A stretch of 64,000 bases of DNA from Armatimonadota bacterium (GTDB lineage: Bacteria; Sysuimicrobiota; Sysuimicrobiia; Sysuimicrobiales; Humicultoraceae). Made by a program: the position numbers and the translations under genes. The stretch lies in the NCBI GenBank assembly GCA_031081585.1, contig JAVHLY010000003.1, positions 9,408-73,407 of the forward strand. Direction: 5' to 3'. Numbering within the stretch: the stretch's first letter is position 1; every line of letters starts with the position of its first letter. Of the stretch, positions 43,024-51,380 are shown piece by piece. The notes below the pieces were generated by a model that worked only from the letters and a program-made list of their open reading frames with translations, did not search any database and was not told the DNA's origin.

Positions 43024-44499
43024 ATGCCCGACCCGTATGACCTCGTGATCGTCGGCGGCGGGCCCGGCGGCTACGTCGGGGCGATCCGCGCGGCGCAGCT
43101 GGGCCTGCGCACCGCGCTGGTGGAGCGGGACAAGGTGGGCGGCACCTGCCTGCACTACGGGTGCATCCCCACCAAGGCGCTGCTGCGCACCGCCGAGCTC
43201 CTCGACGCCCTGCGCCACCCCGCCGAGATGGGCGTGCGCGCAGACGGCGTGGCCGTGGACCTCCCGGCCGCGCACGCCCGCAAGGCGCGGGTCGTGGACA
43301 AGCTGCACAAGGGCACCCAGTTCCTCATGCGCAAGCACGGGATCGACGTCTTCCACGGCGAGGCCCGCTTCCTCACCGCGCACGACCTGGCCGTGGCCCT
43401 GGCCGACGGCTCGGAGACGTCCCTGCGGGCGCATCACGTGCTGATCGCCACCGGCTCGGCACCCAAGAGCCTGCCGCACCTGCCGATCGACCAGGAGCGC
43501 ATCCTGGACAGCACGGGCGTGTTGGCCCTCCAGGAGGTCCCGCGGCGCCTGCTCATCGTCGGCGCGGGGGCGGTGGGGGTGGAGTTCGCCAGCCTCTTCC
43601 GGGCCTTCGGGAGCGAGGTGACGCTGGTGGAGGTCCTCCCCACGCTCGTCCCGCTCGAGGACGAGGAGATCGGGCGGGCGCTGGCCCGCGCCTTCCAGCG
43701 CCGCGGGATCGCCGTGCACACCGAGACCACGGTGGAGCGCGTGGAGCGCCGGGGGGCAGAGCTCGTCGCCACGCTGCGCCGCGTCCGGACCGCGGGGGCG
43801 GTCCCGGCCGCCGGTCCGGGCCCGAGCGTCGGCGGGGACCAGGGCGCCGGGAGCGAACAGGGGACGGAGACGGTGCGCGCGGACTACATCCTGGTGGCGG
43901 TGGGCCGGGCCCCGGTGGTGCGCGAGCTGGCCCCGGAGGAAGCCGGCGTGGCCGTCGACGCGGCGGGCGTCGTGGTCGACGAGGACCTGCGCACCACCGT
44001 CCCGCACATCTACGCCATCGGGGACGTGGTGGGCACGCGCCGGCCCTACCGCCTGGCCCACGTCGCCTCCGACGAGGCCATCACCGTGGTCGAGCGCATC
44101 GCCGGCCACGACCCCGCGCCCATCGACTACCAGACCATCCCGCGCCCCACCTTCTCCATCCCCCAGGTGGCCACCATGGGCCTGAGCGAGCGGGAGGCCC
44201 GGGCGGCCGGCCGCGAGGTGCGGGTGGGCCGCTTCGCCTTCCAGGCCAACTCCAAGGCCGCCATCGAGGGGGAGACGGAGGGGCTGGTCAAGGTGGTGGT
44301 GGACGCGAAGGTGGGGGAGCTCCTGGGGGTCCACATGGTCGGGCCCGGCGTCACGGAACTGGTGGCCGAGGCGGTGGCGGTGCGGGCGCTGGAGGGGACC
44401 GTGCTGGAGCTGGGAACCGCCGTGCACGCCCACCCGACGCTGGCCGAGGCGGTGAAGGAGGCGGCCCTCGACGCGATGGGACGGGTGATCCACGCGTGA
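43024..44499 (+). CDS. lpdA: Dihydrolipoyl dehydrogenase (E3)
   Basis: 491 residues, ATG 43024 (GTG 43018 possible). FAD-binding IVGGGPGGYVGAIRAAQLG, redox disulfide in GGTCLHYGCIPTK (C-x4-C), NAD-binding LLIVGAGAVGVEFASLFRAFG, and a C-terminal catalytic His in AVHAHPTLAEAVKEAAL. It reoxidises dihydrolipoyl groups of E2 with NAD+. It starts the set E3 - E1 alpha - E1 beta - E2 - LipA, and may also serve the pdhABC-like complex, which lacks its own E3. A Gly/Pro-rich insertion (near PAAGPGPSVGGDQGAGSEQG) interrupts the NAD domain. Confidence 0.94.
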   Translation: MPDPYDLVIVGGGPGGYVGAIRAAQLGLRTALVERDKVGGTCLHYGCIPTKALLRTAELLDALRHPAEMGVRADGVAVDLPAAHARKARVVDKLHKGTQFLMRKHGIDVFHGEARFLTAHDLAVALADGSETSLRAHHVLIATGSAPKSLPHLPIDQERILDSTGVLALQEVPRRLLIVGAGAVGVEFASLFRAFGSEVTLVEVLPTLVPLEDEEIGRALARAFQRRGIAVHTETTVERVERRGAELVATLRRVRTAGAVPAAGPGPSVGGDQGAGSEQGTETVRADYILVAVGRAPVVRELAPEEAGVAVDAAGVVVDEDLRTTVPHIYAIGDVVGTRRPYRLAHVASDEAITVVERIAGHDPAPIDYQTIPRPTFSIPQVATMGLSEREARAAGREVRVGRFAFQANSKAAIEGETEGLVKVVVDAKVGELLGVHMVGPGVTELVAEAVAVRALEGTVLELGTAVHAHPTLAEAVKEAALDAMGRVIHA

Positions 44500-44577
44500 G
44501 GGCCGGGCCGGGCGGAGCGACACGGACAGGGAGCGGCGACGCGGCCCGCACCACGGGCCGTCCAGAGGGGGAGGCCT

Positions 44578-45789
44578 ATGGCGCTGCGTGAGACCACGAC
44601 CGAAGCGCGCGCAGTCCCGCGCCACCGGCTGCTGGGGCTGAGCGACCAGGACGTCCTGGACATGTACTACTACATCGCGCTGGCCCGGGCGCTCGACGAG
44701 CGCATGTGGGTGCTGCAGCGCTCGGGCAAGGCCATGTTCGTCATCTCCGGCCCGGGGCACGAGGGGTGTCAGGTGGGGGCGATGTGGCCGATGGACAAGG
44801 CCCGCGACTGGTTCGTTCCCTTCTACCGGTCCATCGCCGCCTGTCTCGTCAAGGGGATGACGCCCGCCGACATGCTCCTCGACCTGCTGGCCCGCGGCAC
44901 GAGTCCGAGCAGCGGGGGACGGCAGATGCCCGGCCACTACGGCCACCCCCGCTACCGCATCCTCTCCACCAGCAGCCCCGTCGGCACTCAGTACCCCCAC
45001 GCCGTGGGGATCGCCTACGCGGCGAAGCTGCGCCGCACTGGCGAGGTGACCATGGTGGCCATCGGCGACGGCGGCACCAGCCAGGGCGACTGGCACGAGT
45101 CGCTGAACTGGGCGGGAATCTACAAGCTCCCCATCCTCTTCGTGGTGGAGAACAACGGCTACGCCATCTCGGTGCCGCTGCGCAAGCAGGTGGCCGGCGG
45201 AGACATCGCCGCGCGTGCGGCCGGGTACGGCATGCCCGGGGTGGTGGCCGACGGCAGCGACGTGCTGGAGTGCTACCGGGTGGCCCGGGAGGCCTATGAG
45301 CGGGCCAAGCGGGGAGAGGGGCCGACCCTCATCGAGTACCGGGTGCAGCGGCTGGGCTCGCACAGCAGCGACGACCAGCAGGAGCGCTACCGGCCGCGGG
45401 AGGAGATCGAGGCGGCCCGGCTGGCCGACCCGCTGCGCACCTTCCGCGCCTACCTGGAGGAGGCCGGGGTGCTGGACGAGCGCACCGACCAGGAGATGAT
45501 GGCGCGCATCAAGCGGGAGATCGACGAGGCCACCGACGCGGCCGAGCGCGCCCCGCTCCCCGACCCGGAGAGCGCCCGACACTACGTGTACGCGCCGCCG
45601 CAGGAGGACCCCGTCTACTGGAACCCGGCCACCCCGCCGCCGGGGGCGTGGCGCGACTCCCCGGACTTCTCCTGGCTGGCGCAGGCGCCAGCCGCGGCCC
45701 GTCCGGGCCCCCGCCCCGGCGCGACCGCCGCGGGGTCGTCCCCCGCGGGCGGAGAACCATCCGGCCGGCCGCCGTCGGGCCAGGCCTAG
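44578..45789 (+). CDS. Branched-chain 2-oxoacid dehydrogenase-type E1 alpha
   Basis: 403 residues, ATG 44578 after GGGGGAGG. Thiamine-diphosphate motif AIGDGGTSQGDWHESLNWAGI followed by ENNGYAISVP. GPGHEGCQVGAMWPMDKARDWFVPFYRS and RLGSHSSDDQQERYRPREEIEA are typical of branched-chain (BkdA1-type) E1 alpha rather than pyruvate dehydrogenase. About 35 residues of Pro/Gly/Ala tail follow the folded part. It acts with the next two genes to oxidise branched-chain oxoacids from Val, Leu and Ile. Confidence 0.9.
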   Translation: MALRETTTEARAVPRHRLLGLSDQDVLDMYYYIALARALDERMWVLQRSGKAMFVISGPGHEGCQVGAMWPMDKARDWFVPFYRSIAACLVKGMTPADMLLDLLARGTSPSSGGRQMPGHYGHPRYRILSTSSPVGTQYPHAVGIAYAAKLRRTGEVTMVAIGDGGTSQGDWHESLNWAGIYKLPILFVVENNGYAISVPLRKQVAGGDIAARAAGYGMPGVVADGSDVLECYRVAREAYERAKRGEGPTLIEYRVQRLGSHSSDDQQERYRPREEIEAARLADPLRTFRAYLEEAGVLDERTDQEMMARIKREIDEATDAAERAPLPDPESARHYVYAPPQEDPVYWNPATPPPGAWRDSPDFSWLAQAPAAARPGPRPGATAAGSSPAGGEPSGRPPSGQA

Positions 45790-45801
45790 GGGGGAGCGAC
45801 C

Positions 45802-46785
45802 GTGCCCGAGCTGCGTTACGTCGATGCCCTGAACCAGGCCCACCACGAGGAGATGGCCCGGGACGAGCGGGTCGTCGTCCTGGGCGAGGACGTCGGGCGC
45901 AAGGGCGGCGTCTTCGGCGTCACCATGGGGCTGTACGAGCGGTTCGGCGAGGACCGCGTGATCGACTCGCCGCTGGCGGAGTCCTCCATCGCCGGGGTGG
46001 CCATCGGCATGGCCGCCAACGGGTTGCTCCCCATCGCCGAGTTCCAGTTCGCCGACTTCATCCACCCGGCGTTCAACCAGATCGTCAGCGAGGCGGCGCG
46101 CATGCGCTACCGCTCCAACAACGGCTACGGCTGCCCGGTGGTCTTCCGCGCGCCCTACGGCGGCTCCCACGGCACCGCGCTCTACCACTCCCAGTCGGTG
46201 GAGGCCTTCTACGCGCACGTGCCGGGGCTGAAGGTGGTGGCTCCCTACACCCCGGCCGACGCCAAGGGGATGCTGAAGGCGGCCGTGCGCGACCCCGACC
46301 CGGTCCTCTTCCTGGAACACAAGCGGATGTACCGGATCGTCCGCGGCGAGGTGCCGGAGGGGGACTACGTCGTGCCCCTCGGCCCCGCGGCGGTCCGGCG
46401 GCAGGGTCGCGACCTGTCCGTCTTCGCCTTCGGCTGGATGCTGCACGAGGCGCTGGCCGCCGCCGAGGAGGTGGCCGCCGAGGGGATCGAGGCCGAGGTG
46501 GTCGACCTGCGGTGTCTGCGCCCGCTCGATCGGGAGACAATCCTCGCCTCCGTGGCCAAGACCAGCCGCGCCCTGATCGTCTACGAGGACAACCGCTTCA
46601 TGGGCATCGGCGCGGAGATCGCCGCCCTCATCGCCGAGGAGGCGTTCGAGTCGCTGGACGCCCCGGTGATGCGGCTGGGCGGTCCCGACGTGCCCGGCAT
46701 CCCCTTCTCCAAGCCGCTGGAGGAGTGGTTCACCATCGACCGGGCCAAGATCGCCGCCGCCATGCGCCGCCTGGCCGCGTACTAG
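45802..46785 (+). CDS. Branched-chain 2-oxoacid dehydrogenase-type E1 beta
   Basis: 327 residues, GTG 45802. LRYVDALNQAHHEEMARDERVVVLGEDVGRKGGVFGVT, DSPLAESSIAGVAIGMAANGLLPIAEFQFADFIHPAFNQI and SEAARMRYRSNNGYGCPVV are typical of E1 beta of branched-chain complexes. VDLRCLRPLDRETIL follows. Its last codons MRRLAAY are duplicated just past the stop. It forms the heterotetramer with E1 alpha. Confidence 0.93.
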   Translation: MPELRYVDALNQAHHEEMARDERVVVLGEDVGRKGGVFGVTMGLYERFGEDRVIDSPLAESSIAGVAIGMAANGLLPIAEFQFADFIHPAFNQIVSEAARMRYRSNNGYGCPVVFRAPYGGSHGTALYHSQSVEAFYAHVPGLKVVAPYTPADAKGMLKAAVRDPDPVLFLEHKRMYRIVRGEVPEGDYVVPLGPAAVRRQGRDLSVFAFGWMLHEALAAAEEVAAEGIEAEVVDLRCLRPLDRETILASVAKTSRALIVYEDNRFMGIGAEIAALIAEEAFESLDAPVMRLGGPDVPGIPFSKPLEEWFTIDRAKIAAAMRRLAAY

Positions 46786-46804
46786 GATGCGCCGCCTGGC
46801 CGCA
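46762..46804 (+). repeat. 25-nt duplication at the E1 beta gene end
   Basis: ATGCGCCGCCTGGCCGC occurs at 46762, inside the last codons of E1 beta, and again at 46787, just past its stop codon, 25 bases apart. The second copy is in the spacer before the E2 ribosome site. Confidence 0.95.
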
Positions 46805-46820
46805 GACAGAGGAGGGCCGC

Positions 46821-48290
46821 ATGCCGGTTGAGGTGAGGATGCCCCAGCTGGGGGAGTCCACCTACGAGGGGACGATCGGCCGGTGGCTGAAGCGCCCCGG
46901 TGACCGGGTGGAGCGCTTCGAGCCGCTGGTGGAGATCATCACCGACAAGGTCAACGTGGAGATGCCCTCGCCCATCGAGGGGGTGCTGCGGGAGATCCTG
47001 GCGCAGGAGGGGCAGACGCTCCCCGTGGGGACCCCCATCGCCCTGATGGACGTTCCGGCCGGCCAGGAAGCCGCCGCCGCTGCCGCGGCCGCTCAGGCGG
47101 CCGGCCCGGCACCCGGCCCGGCCCCCGGCCCGGCACCCGCTGCAACCCCGACGGCTGCCACCCCTGGCGTGGCTCCGGCCCCCGCAGCCCCCGGCGGACC
47201 CGCCCCGGCCGCCCCAAGCGCTCCTGCGGCTCCACCTGGCGCACCTGCCGCGGCGGAGGCACGCGAGGCCGTCGGCGAGCGTCCCCGGCTCTCCCCCCTG
47301 GTGCGCCGCCTGGCCGAGGAACACGGCGTCCCGCTGACCGAGGTGACGCGGCTCCAGGGCAGCGGCGCGGGCGGCCGGGTGACCAAGGAGGATCTGCTCC
47401 GCTACATCGAAGCCCGCCGTGCCGCGCCCGCTACCGCCCCAGCCGCGGCGGCGCCCGCTGCCGCCGCCCCCGCCGGGGCTGCGCCCGCTCCGATCCCGCC
47501 CACCCCTGCGCCGGCTGCGCCCGCAGCGGTCCCTGGCGCGCCGCCGCCGGGCGTCCCCGCGCCGGTCCGGCCACCGGTCGCCGGTCCCCAGGACCGCCTG
47601 ATCCGGCTCTCGCCGCTGCGCCGGACCATCGCCCAGCGCATGGCCCAGTCCAAGCGGGAGATCCCCCACGCCTACGGCGTCATCGAGGTGGACGTCACCG
47701 AACTGGTGCGCTGGCGCGAGGCGCACAAGGCCGCCTGGCGCGAGCGCCACGGTACGAACCTCACCTACACCGCCTTTTTCGTCCGGGCCGCCGCCGACGC
47801 CCTGCGCGCGTTCCCCGTCGTGAACAGCGTGTGGACCGACGAGGGGATCCTCCAGCGCGGCCACGTCCACATCGGGCTCGGCATCGCCGTGGAGGACGGC
47901 CTGGTCGTGGCCGTGATCCACGACGCCGACCAGAAGAGCCTGGCCGGCCTCGCCCGCGAGATCGAGGCCGTCGGGCGGCGGGCGCGCGAGGGGACGTTGA
48001 CGCTCGAGGACGTCCAGGGGGCCACCTTCACCATCACCAATCCGGGCGTCTTCGGGTCGATCTGGTCGATGCCGGTGATCGTGCCCGGCCAGGCCGCCAT
48101 CCTGGCCACGGACGCGATCGTCAAGCGCCCCGTGGTGCGGCAGGAGGCCATCGCCATCCGGGACATCATGCACCTGGGGTTGTCCTTCGACCACCGTGTC
48201 TTCGATGGGGCGGTGGCCATGCAGTTCCTGAACCACATCAAGGCCCGGCTGGAGGGCTTCCGGGCAGAAGGGCTGGTCACCGACTTCTAG
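46821..48290 (+). CDS. Branched-chain 2-oxoacid dehydrogenase-type E2
   Basis: 489 residues, ATG 46821 after GGAGGG. Lipoyl domain (1-75) with the Lys in EIITDKVNVEMPSP, a long Ala/Pro linker, the E3-binding domain (~155-190, SPLVRRLAEEHGVPLTEVTRLQGSGAGGRVTKED), a second Ala/Pro linker, and the acyltransferase core. The core ends with LSFDHRVFDGAVAMQFLNHIK (HxxxDG). The linkers are unusually long and simple. Directly followed by lipA (stop TAG then ATG), which makes the lipoyl group it needs. Confidence 0.93.
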   Translation: MPVEVRMPQLGESTYEGTIGRWLKRPGDRVERFEPLVEIITDKVNVEMPSPIEGVLREILAQEGQTLPVGTPIALMDVPAGQEAAAAAAAAQAAGPAPGPAPGPAPAATPTAATPGVAPAPAAPGGPAPAAPSAPAAPPGAPAAAEAREAVGERPRLSPLVRRLAEEHGVPLTEVTRLQGSGAGGRVTKEDLLRYIEARRAAPATAPAAAAPAAAAPAGAAPAPIPPTPAPAAPAAVPGAPPPGVPAPVRPPVAGPQDRLIRLSPLRRTIAQRMAQSKREIPHAYGVIEVDVTELVRWREAHKAAWRERHGTNLTYTAFFVRAAADALRAFPVVNSVWTDEGILQRGHVHIGLGIAVEDGLVVAVIHDADQKSLAGLAREIEAVGRRAREGTLTLEDVQGATFTITNPGVFGSIWSMPVIVPGQAAILATDAIVKRPVVRQEAIAIRDIMHLGLSFDHRVFDGAVAMQFLNHIKARLEGFRAEGLVTDF

Positions 48291-49268
48291 ATGGCGATCG
48301 CTCGCGACGGCTCCGCCGTGCCCGACGCGCAGACGTCGGAGCGCCCCCTCTACACCCTCGACCCGCAGGGGCGCGCCGTGCCGCTGCGGCGTCCTCCCTG
48401 GCTCAAGGTGCGCCTCCCCAGCGGGCCCAACTACCAGGCGCTCGTGGGGATCATGCGCACCCAGGCCCTCCACACGGTCTGCGAGGAGGCCCGCTGTCCC
48501 AACATCGGCGACTGCTGGGAGCGCCGCACCGCCACCTTCCTCATCCTGGGGAACATCTGCACGCGCAACTGCGCCTACTGCGCCATCGCCCACGGCCTGC
48601 CCAGCGAGCTGGACCTGGAGGAGCCCGAGCGGGTGGCGCGCGCCGTCCAGCAAATGGGCCTCCGCCACGCGGTGATCACCTCCGTGAACCGCGACGACCT
48701 GCGCGACGGAGGCGCGGCGATCTACGCGGAGACGATCCGGCGCATCCACGCCTACGTGCCCGGGTGCACCGTGGAGGTGCTCATCCCCGACTTCAAGGGC
48801 GATCCCGCCGCGCTCCACACTGTGCTGGAGGCCGGCCCCGAGATCCTCAACCACAACATCGAGAGCGTGCGGCGCGTCTTCGCCATTGTCCGCCACGGCG
48901 GCAACTACGACCGCTCGCTCCGGCTGCTGCGGTGGGTCAAGGAGTGGGGCTACACCTGCTTCACCAAGAGCGGGATCATCCTGGGCATGGGCGAGACCTG
49001 GGAGGAGGTCCTGCAGACGATGGACGACCTGCGTGCCGTCGACTGCGACGTCCTCACCCTCGGCCAGTACCTGCGCCCTGGCCCGGGCTACCACCCCATC
49101 GACCGGTACTACACCCCGGAGGAGTTCGCCGCCCTCAAGGCGGAGGGACTGCGGCGGGGCTTCCGGTACGTGGAGGCCGGTCCGCTCGTCCGCTCCTCAT
49201 ACCATGCCGACGAGCAGGCCCAGGCCGTCCTGGCGTACCGGAGCAGGCGCCCCGCCACCTCGGCGTAG
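48291..49268 (+). CDS. lipA: Lipoyl synthase
   Basis: 325 residues, ATG 48291, immediately after the E2 stop. Auxiliary cluster Cys in [16 protein letters not shown] and radical-SAM cluster Cys in [10 protein letters not shown] (CxxxCxxC). [35 protein letters not shown] and [14 protein letters not shown] are typical LipA signatures. The late Ser of the RSSYHAD motif is present. It inserts two sulfurs into octanoyl-E2, using an auxiliary [4Fe-4S] as sulfur source, so it depends on the suf system upstream. Confidence 0.97.
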   Translation: MAIARDGSAVPDAQTSERPLYTLDPQGRAVPLRRPPWLKVRLPSGPNYQALVGIMRTQALHTVCEEARCPNIGDCWERRTATFLILGNICTRNCAYCAIAHGLPSELDLEEPERVARAVQQMGLRHAVITSVNRDDLRDGGAAIYAETIRRIHAYVPGCTVEVLIPDFKGDPAALHTVLEAGPEILNHNIESVRRVFAIVRHGGNYDRSLRLLRWVKEWGYTCFTKSGIILGMGETWEEVLQTMDDLRAVDCDVLTLGQYLRPGPGYHPIDRYYTPEEFAALKAEGLRRGFRYVEAGPLVRSSYHADEQAQAVLAYRSRRPATSA

Positions 49269-49292
49269 CCTCCGCGCCTCGGCGTCGGCGCG

Positions 49293-49349
49293 GTCGGGTC
49301 ATGGTCCCCAAGTCGGGTCACGGTTTTCAGGTCGGGTCAGGGTCCTCAG
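49293..49349. repeat. Three 19-bp tandem repeats at the lipA/HNH-2 convergent junction
   Basis: Units start at 49293, 49312 and 49331, each beginning GTCGGGTCA and ending in CAR-type bases (GTCGGGTCATGGTCCCCAA, GTCGGGTCACGGTTTTCAG, GTCGGGTCAGGGTCCTCAG). The HNH-2 stop codon lies in the third unit. They may be iterons or a slippage product. Confidence 0.92.
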
Positions 49350-50863
49350 GGTGGATGGCTGTGCTCGCCAGGCCGGCCGGTCTGCGCAGCGGTCCTGCCG
49401 GGCTGATCAGGGCTCCGGGCAGGGGTGGTCGCCGGGGCCGAGCCTGCCTGCGCTGCTGAGGCCAACTGGGTCCGGGGCGGGGCCTGTTCGGCAGGTCCCG
49501 GTGTTAGGCGGCTCCGCCCTGGCCTCATGGCCCGATCCGCAGTCGCCCGATCCGCAGTCGCCCGTTCCGCAGTCGTCCGTTCCGCAGCCGTCCGCTGATC
49601 CGCAGCCGCGCGCTGATCCGCAGCCGCCCGCTGATCGCTCTGTTGGGACGGCCCTGAGCGCCGCGCGGGGGGCGGTCCGAAGATCTGGTCCGCCTCGTAG
49701 CCGTTGTGGGCGCGACAGCGGAGCTGGATGTTCTCCACGGTGGCCGGTCCGCCCAGGGCGTAGGGGCGGACGTGGTGGAATTCCAGGTATCCCCGTTCCG
49801 GGCACCGACGCCCGTCTGCACTGACGAACGCGCACTGGCCGCCGTCCCGTTCCCACACGACCCGACGGACAGCGGCCGGAATGTGACGCGAAGGCCCCGG
49901 TGGGAGTGTCGGTGCGCCGGGATTCGAAGCCGATGCGTCTCCGGGCGTGGGAGCGGTGGCGGCATGCGGCCGCACGATCCTTGCCGGGGGAGCCGCCGCC
50001 GGGGTGGTCCGGGCCGGCCCCGGCCGGAGCGGGGTGCCCACCCTCCGGCACATCAGCTCTCGCAGCAATGCGGTCAGGGCTCGGTCAAAGAGCTGGGCCA
50101 GGTCACCGCCGGGGATCTGGTGGCGCAGGAGGTCCTGGCACTGCTTCAGCTTGGCATAGGTCTCCGGGCCGGCCGTGAACTGGACACGGTAGCGCGTCGG
50201 CGCCAGGGGAGTGACAGCGCCCGATGGCCCGCCGCCGCAGCTGCCCGGCCTCAGAAACCGCGCGGGGCCGCCGGGTGGCGTCCCGGGTGGGACACGGTCT
50301 GTCTCATCTCCCGCGGGCGCGTGGGCGACCGGGGTGTCTCCAGCCACCCCTGCTGGAATCCCGTCGACGCCGAGCGTTGGACTCGGTGTCGGCGTCGGTG
50401 GCTGGCCTTGCTGAGGTGCTGGACCTCCGGGGACAGGGGACGCCAGACTTCCCGGGACGGAGCACTCTGGACCTCCCTGGACAGGCTGCACCGAATCTCC
50501 CAGGGCTGGGTGTGCCGAACCTCCCGGGGCTGGGTGCGCCGGCCCTCCCGGGGCTGGGAGACGGCGTACGGAGGCCGGGACGGGAGGGCGAGGCTGCAGG
50601 CGCGCCACCAGCGCTTCCACGGCCCGCTTGCTGGCCCCGCGCGCCTCGGCCAGCAGCGCCTGGAGGTTGGCAGCGGTGAGGTGCGGAGCCAGCAGGCTCA
50701 GCGTGGTGAGCGTCAGGTGCCCCCGGGCCAGTTCGCCGAGGAGGACGGGAAACCGACGCACCGTCCGGGCCGCCTGGATGCGGTGGTAGGCGGCGTACTC
50801 AGAGAGGTGCAAGGCCTGAGTGCAGTAGGCGAAGAGCGAGGGATACCCGTCCGCCAGGTGCAA
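49346..50863 (-). CDS. HNH endonuclease family protein with DUF222-like N-terminal domain, copy 2 (start unresolved)
   Basis: From TTG 50863 the frame gives 505 residues, paralogous to copy 1 (1918): EYAAYHRIQAARTVRRFP, then a Pro/Gly linker, KVQF-like YRVQFTAGPETYAKLKQ, and HNH motifs RRVVWERDGGQCAF, C-PERG, EFHHVRP, NIQLRCRAHN. Homology continues upstream of TTG 50863 (LLVAYLAELDARRLHL, as in copy 1), but that open frame reaches a stop at 51337 without any ATG, GTG or TTG. Either a rare start codon (such as CTG) is used, or a frameshift separates it from ATG 51146. The tail is a DQRAAA/ERATADR repeat. Confidence 0.75.
   Translation of the reverse strand: MHLADGYPSLFAYCTQALHLSEYAAYHRIQAARTVRRFPVLLGELARGHLTLTTLSLLAPHLTAANLQALLAEARGASKRAVEALVARLQPRPPVPASVRRLPAPGGPAHPAPGGSAHPALGDSVQPVQGGPECSVPGSLASPVPGGPAPQQGQPPTPTPSPTLGVDGIPAGVAGDTPVAHAPAGDETDRVPPGTPPGGPARFLRPGSCGGGPSGAVTPLAPTRYRVQFTAGPETYAKLKQCQDLLRHQIPGGDLAQLFDRALTALLRELMCRRVGTPLRPGPARTTPAAAPPARIVRPHAATAPTPGDASASNPGAPTLPPGPSRHIPAAVRRVVWERDGGQCAFVSADGRRCPERGYLEFHHVRPYALGGPATVENIQLRCRAHNGYEADQIFGPPPARRSGPSQQSDQRAAADQRAAADQRTAAERTTAERATADRATADRAMRPGRSRLTPGPAEQAPPRTQLASAAQAGSAPATTPARSPDQPGRTAAQTGRPGEHSHPP
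49531..49635. repeat. Low-complexity repeats in HNH-2 C-terminal region
   Basis: About seven degenerate repeats of CGATCCGCAGTCGCC or CTGATCCGCAGCCGC, 15 or 21 bases long. On the minus strand they encode runs like DQRAAA and ERATADRAT, a charged and probably disordered tail after the HNH domain. Confidence 0.88.
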
Positions 50864-51380
50864 GCGGCGAGCGTCCAGCTCGGCCAGGTAGGCGACGAGC
50901 AGGGTCGTGGCCCGGCGCTCGCGGCCCGCCAGCCGCTCGACCCGGCTGCGAAGGGCGCCATCAGGCAGGCGGGCGATGACCCGCAGCAGCCGCCCGGAAT
51001 CCCTGGCTGGCGCGGAACCTCCTCGTGGCGCCGCGTCCTGATCGAGCGCGTGTGGGCGTGGTTGGGCTGACGGAGCTGGCGTGATCCCCAGGCCGCTCCC
51101 CTCCTCGGCACACTCTGCCTGGTTTTCCGTTATGAGTTATCGGCATGGGCTGGGCGTTTTCAGGGGGGGCAAGGCGGGCGAAAAATTTTCTTGGCCGGAT
51201 TGGAGGCCGGACCGAACTTCGAGTTTACAGGGCAGGCGGGAACGCAGCGCCGCCCAGCCAGTCAGGCAGATTGGCGAGTCTACCGAACACACTACCGAAC
51301 ACAACTGGGTCCGGGGCAGGTAGTGTTCGGTCGTATCACGTGTGGCCGGGGCCACGGGGATGACATGGGCCCTTCCCTCA
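50864..51380. other. HNH-2 upstream region and gap to ferredoxin-NADP reductase
   Basis: The part up to about 51336 is the open but startless upstream frame of HNH-2. Between ~51147 and 51380 I see no gene. The region holds an A+T-rich patch (GAAAAATTTTC near 51179), an inverted-repeat structure with ACCGAACAC (51280-51331) and a perfect palindrome GTGGCC-GG-GGCCAC (51342-51355) with no T-run. Confidence 0.55.
51280..51331. repeat. 12-bp direct repeats and stem with 20-nt loop
   Basis: CTACCGAACACA is repeated in tandem at 51280 and 51292. ACCGAACAC (51294-51302) is inverted as GTGTTCGGT at 51323-51331 around a 20-base loop that contains AACTGGGTCCGGGG. That loop sequence also occurs at 49464 in HNH-2. 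The role is unknown. Confidence 0.7.

Noticed and set aside
51342-51355. GTGGCC-GG-GGCCAC palindrome as a terminator for the FNR gene
   Set aside because: There is no T-run on either strand after the stem.
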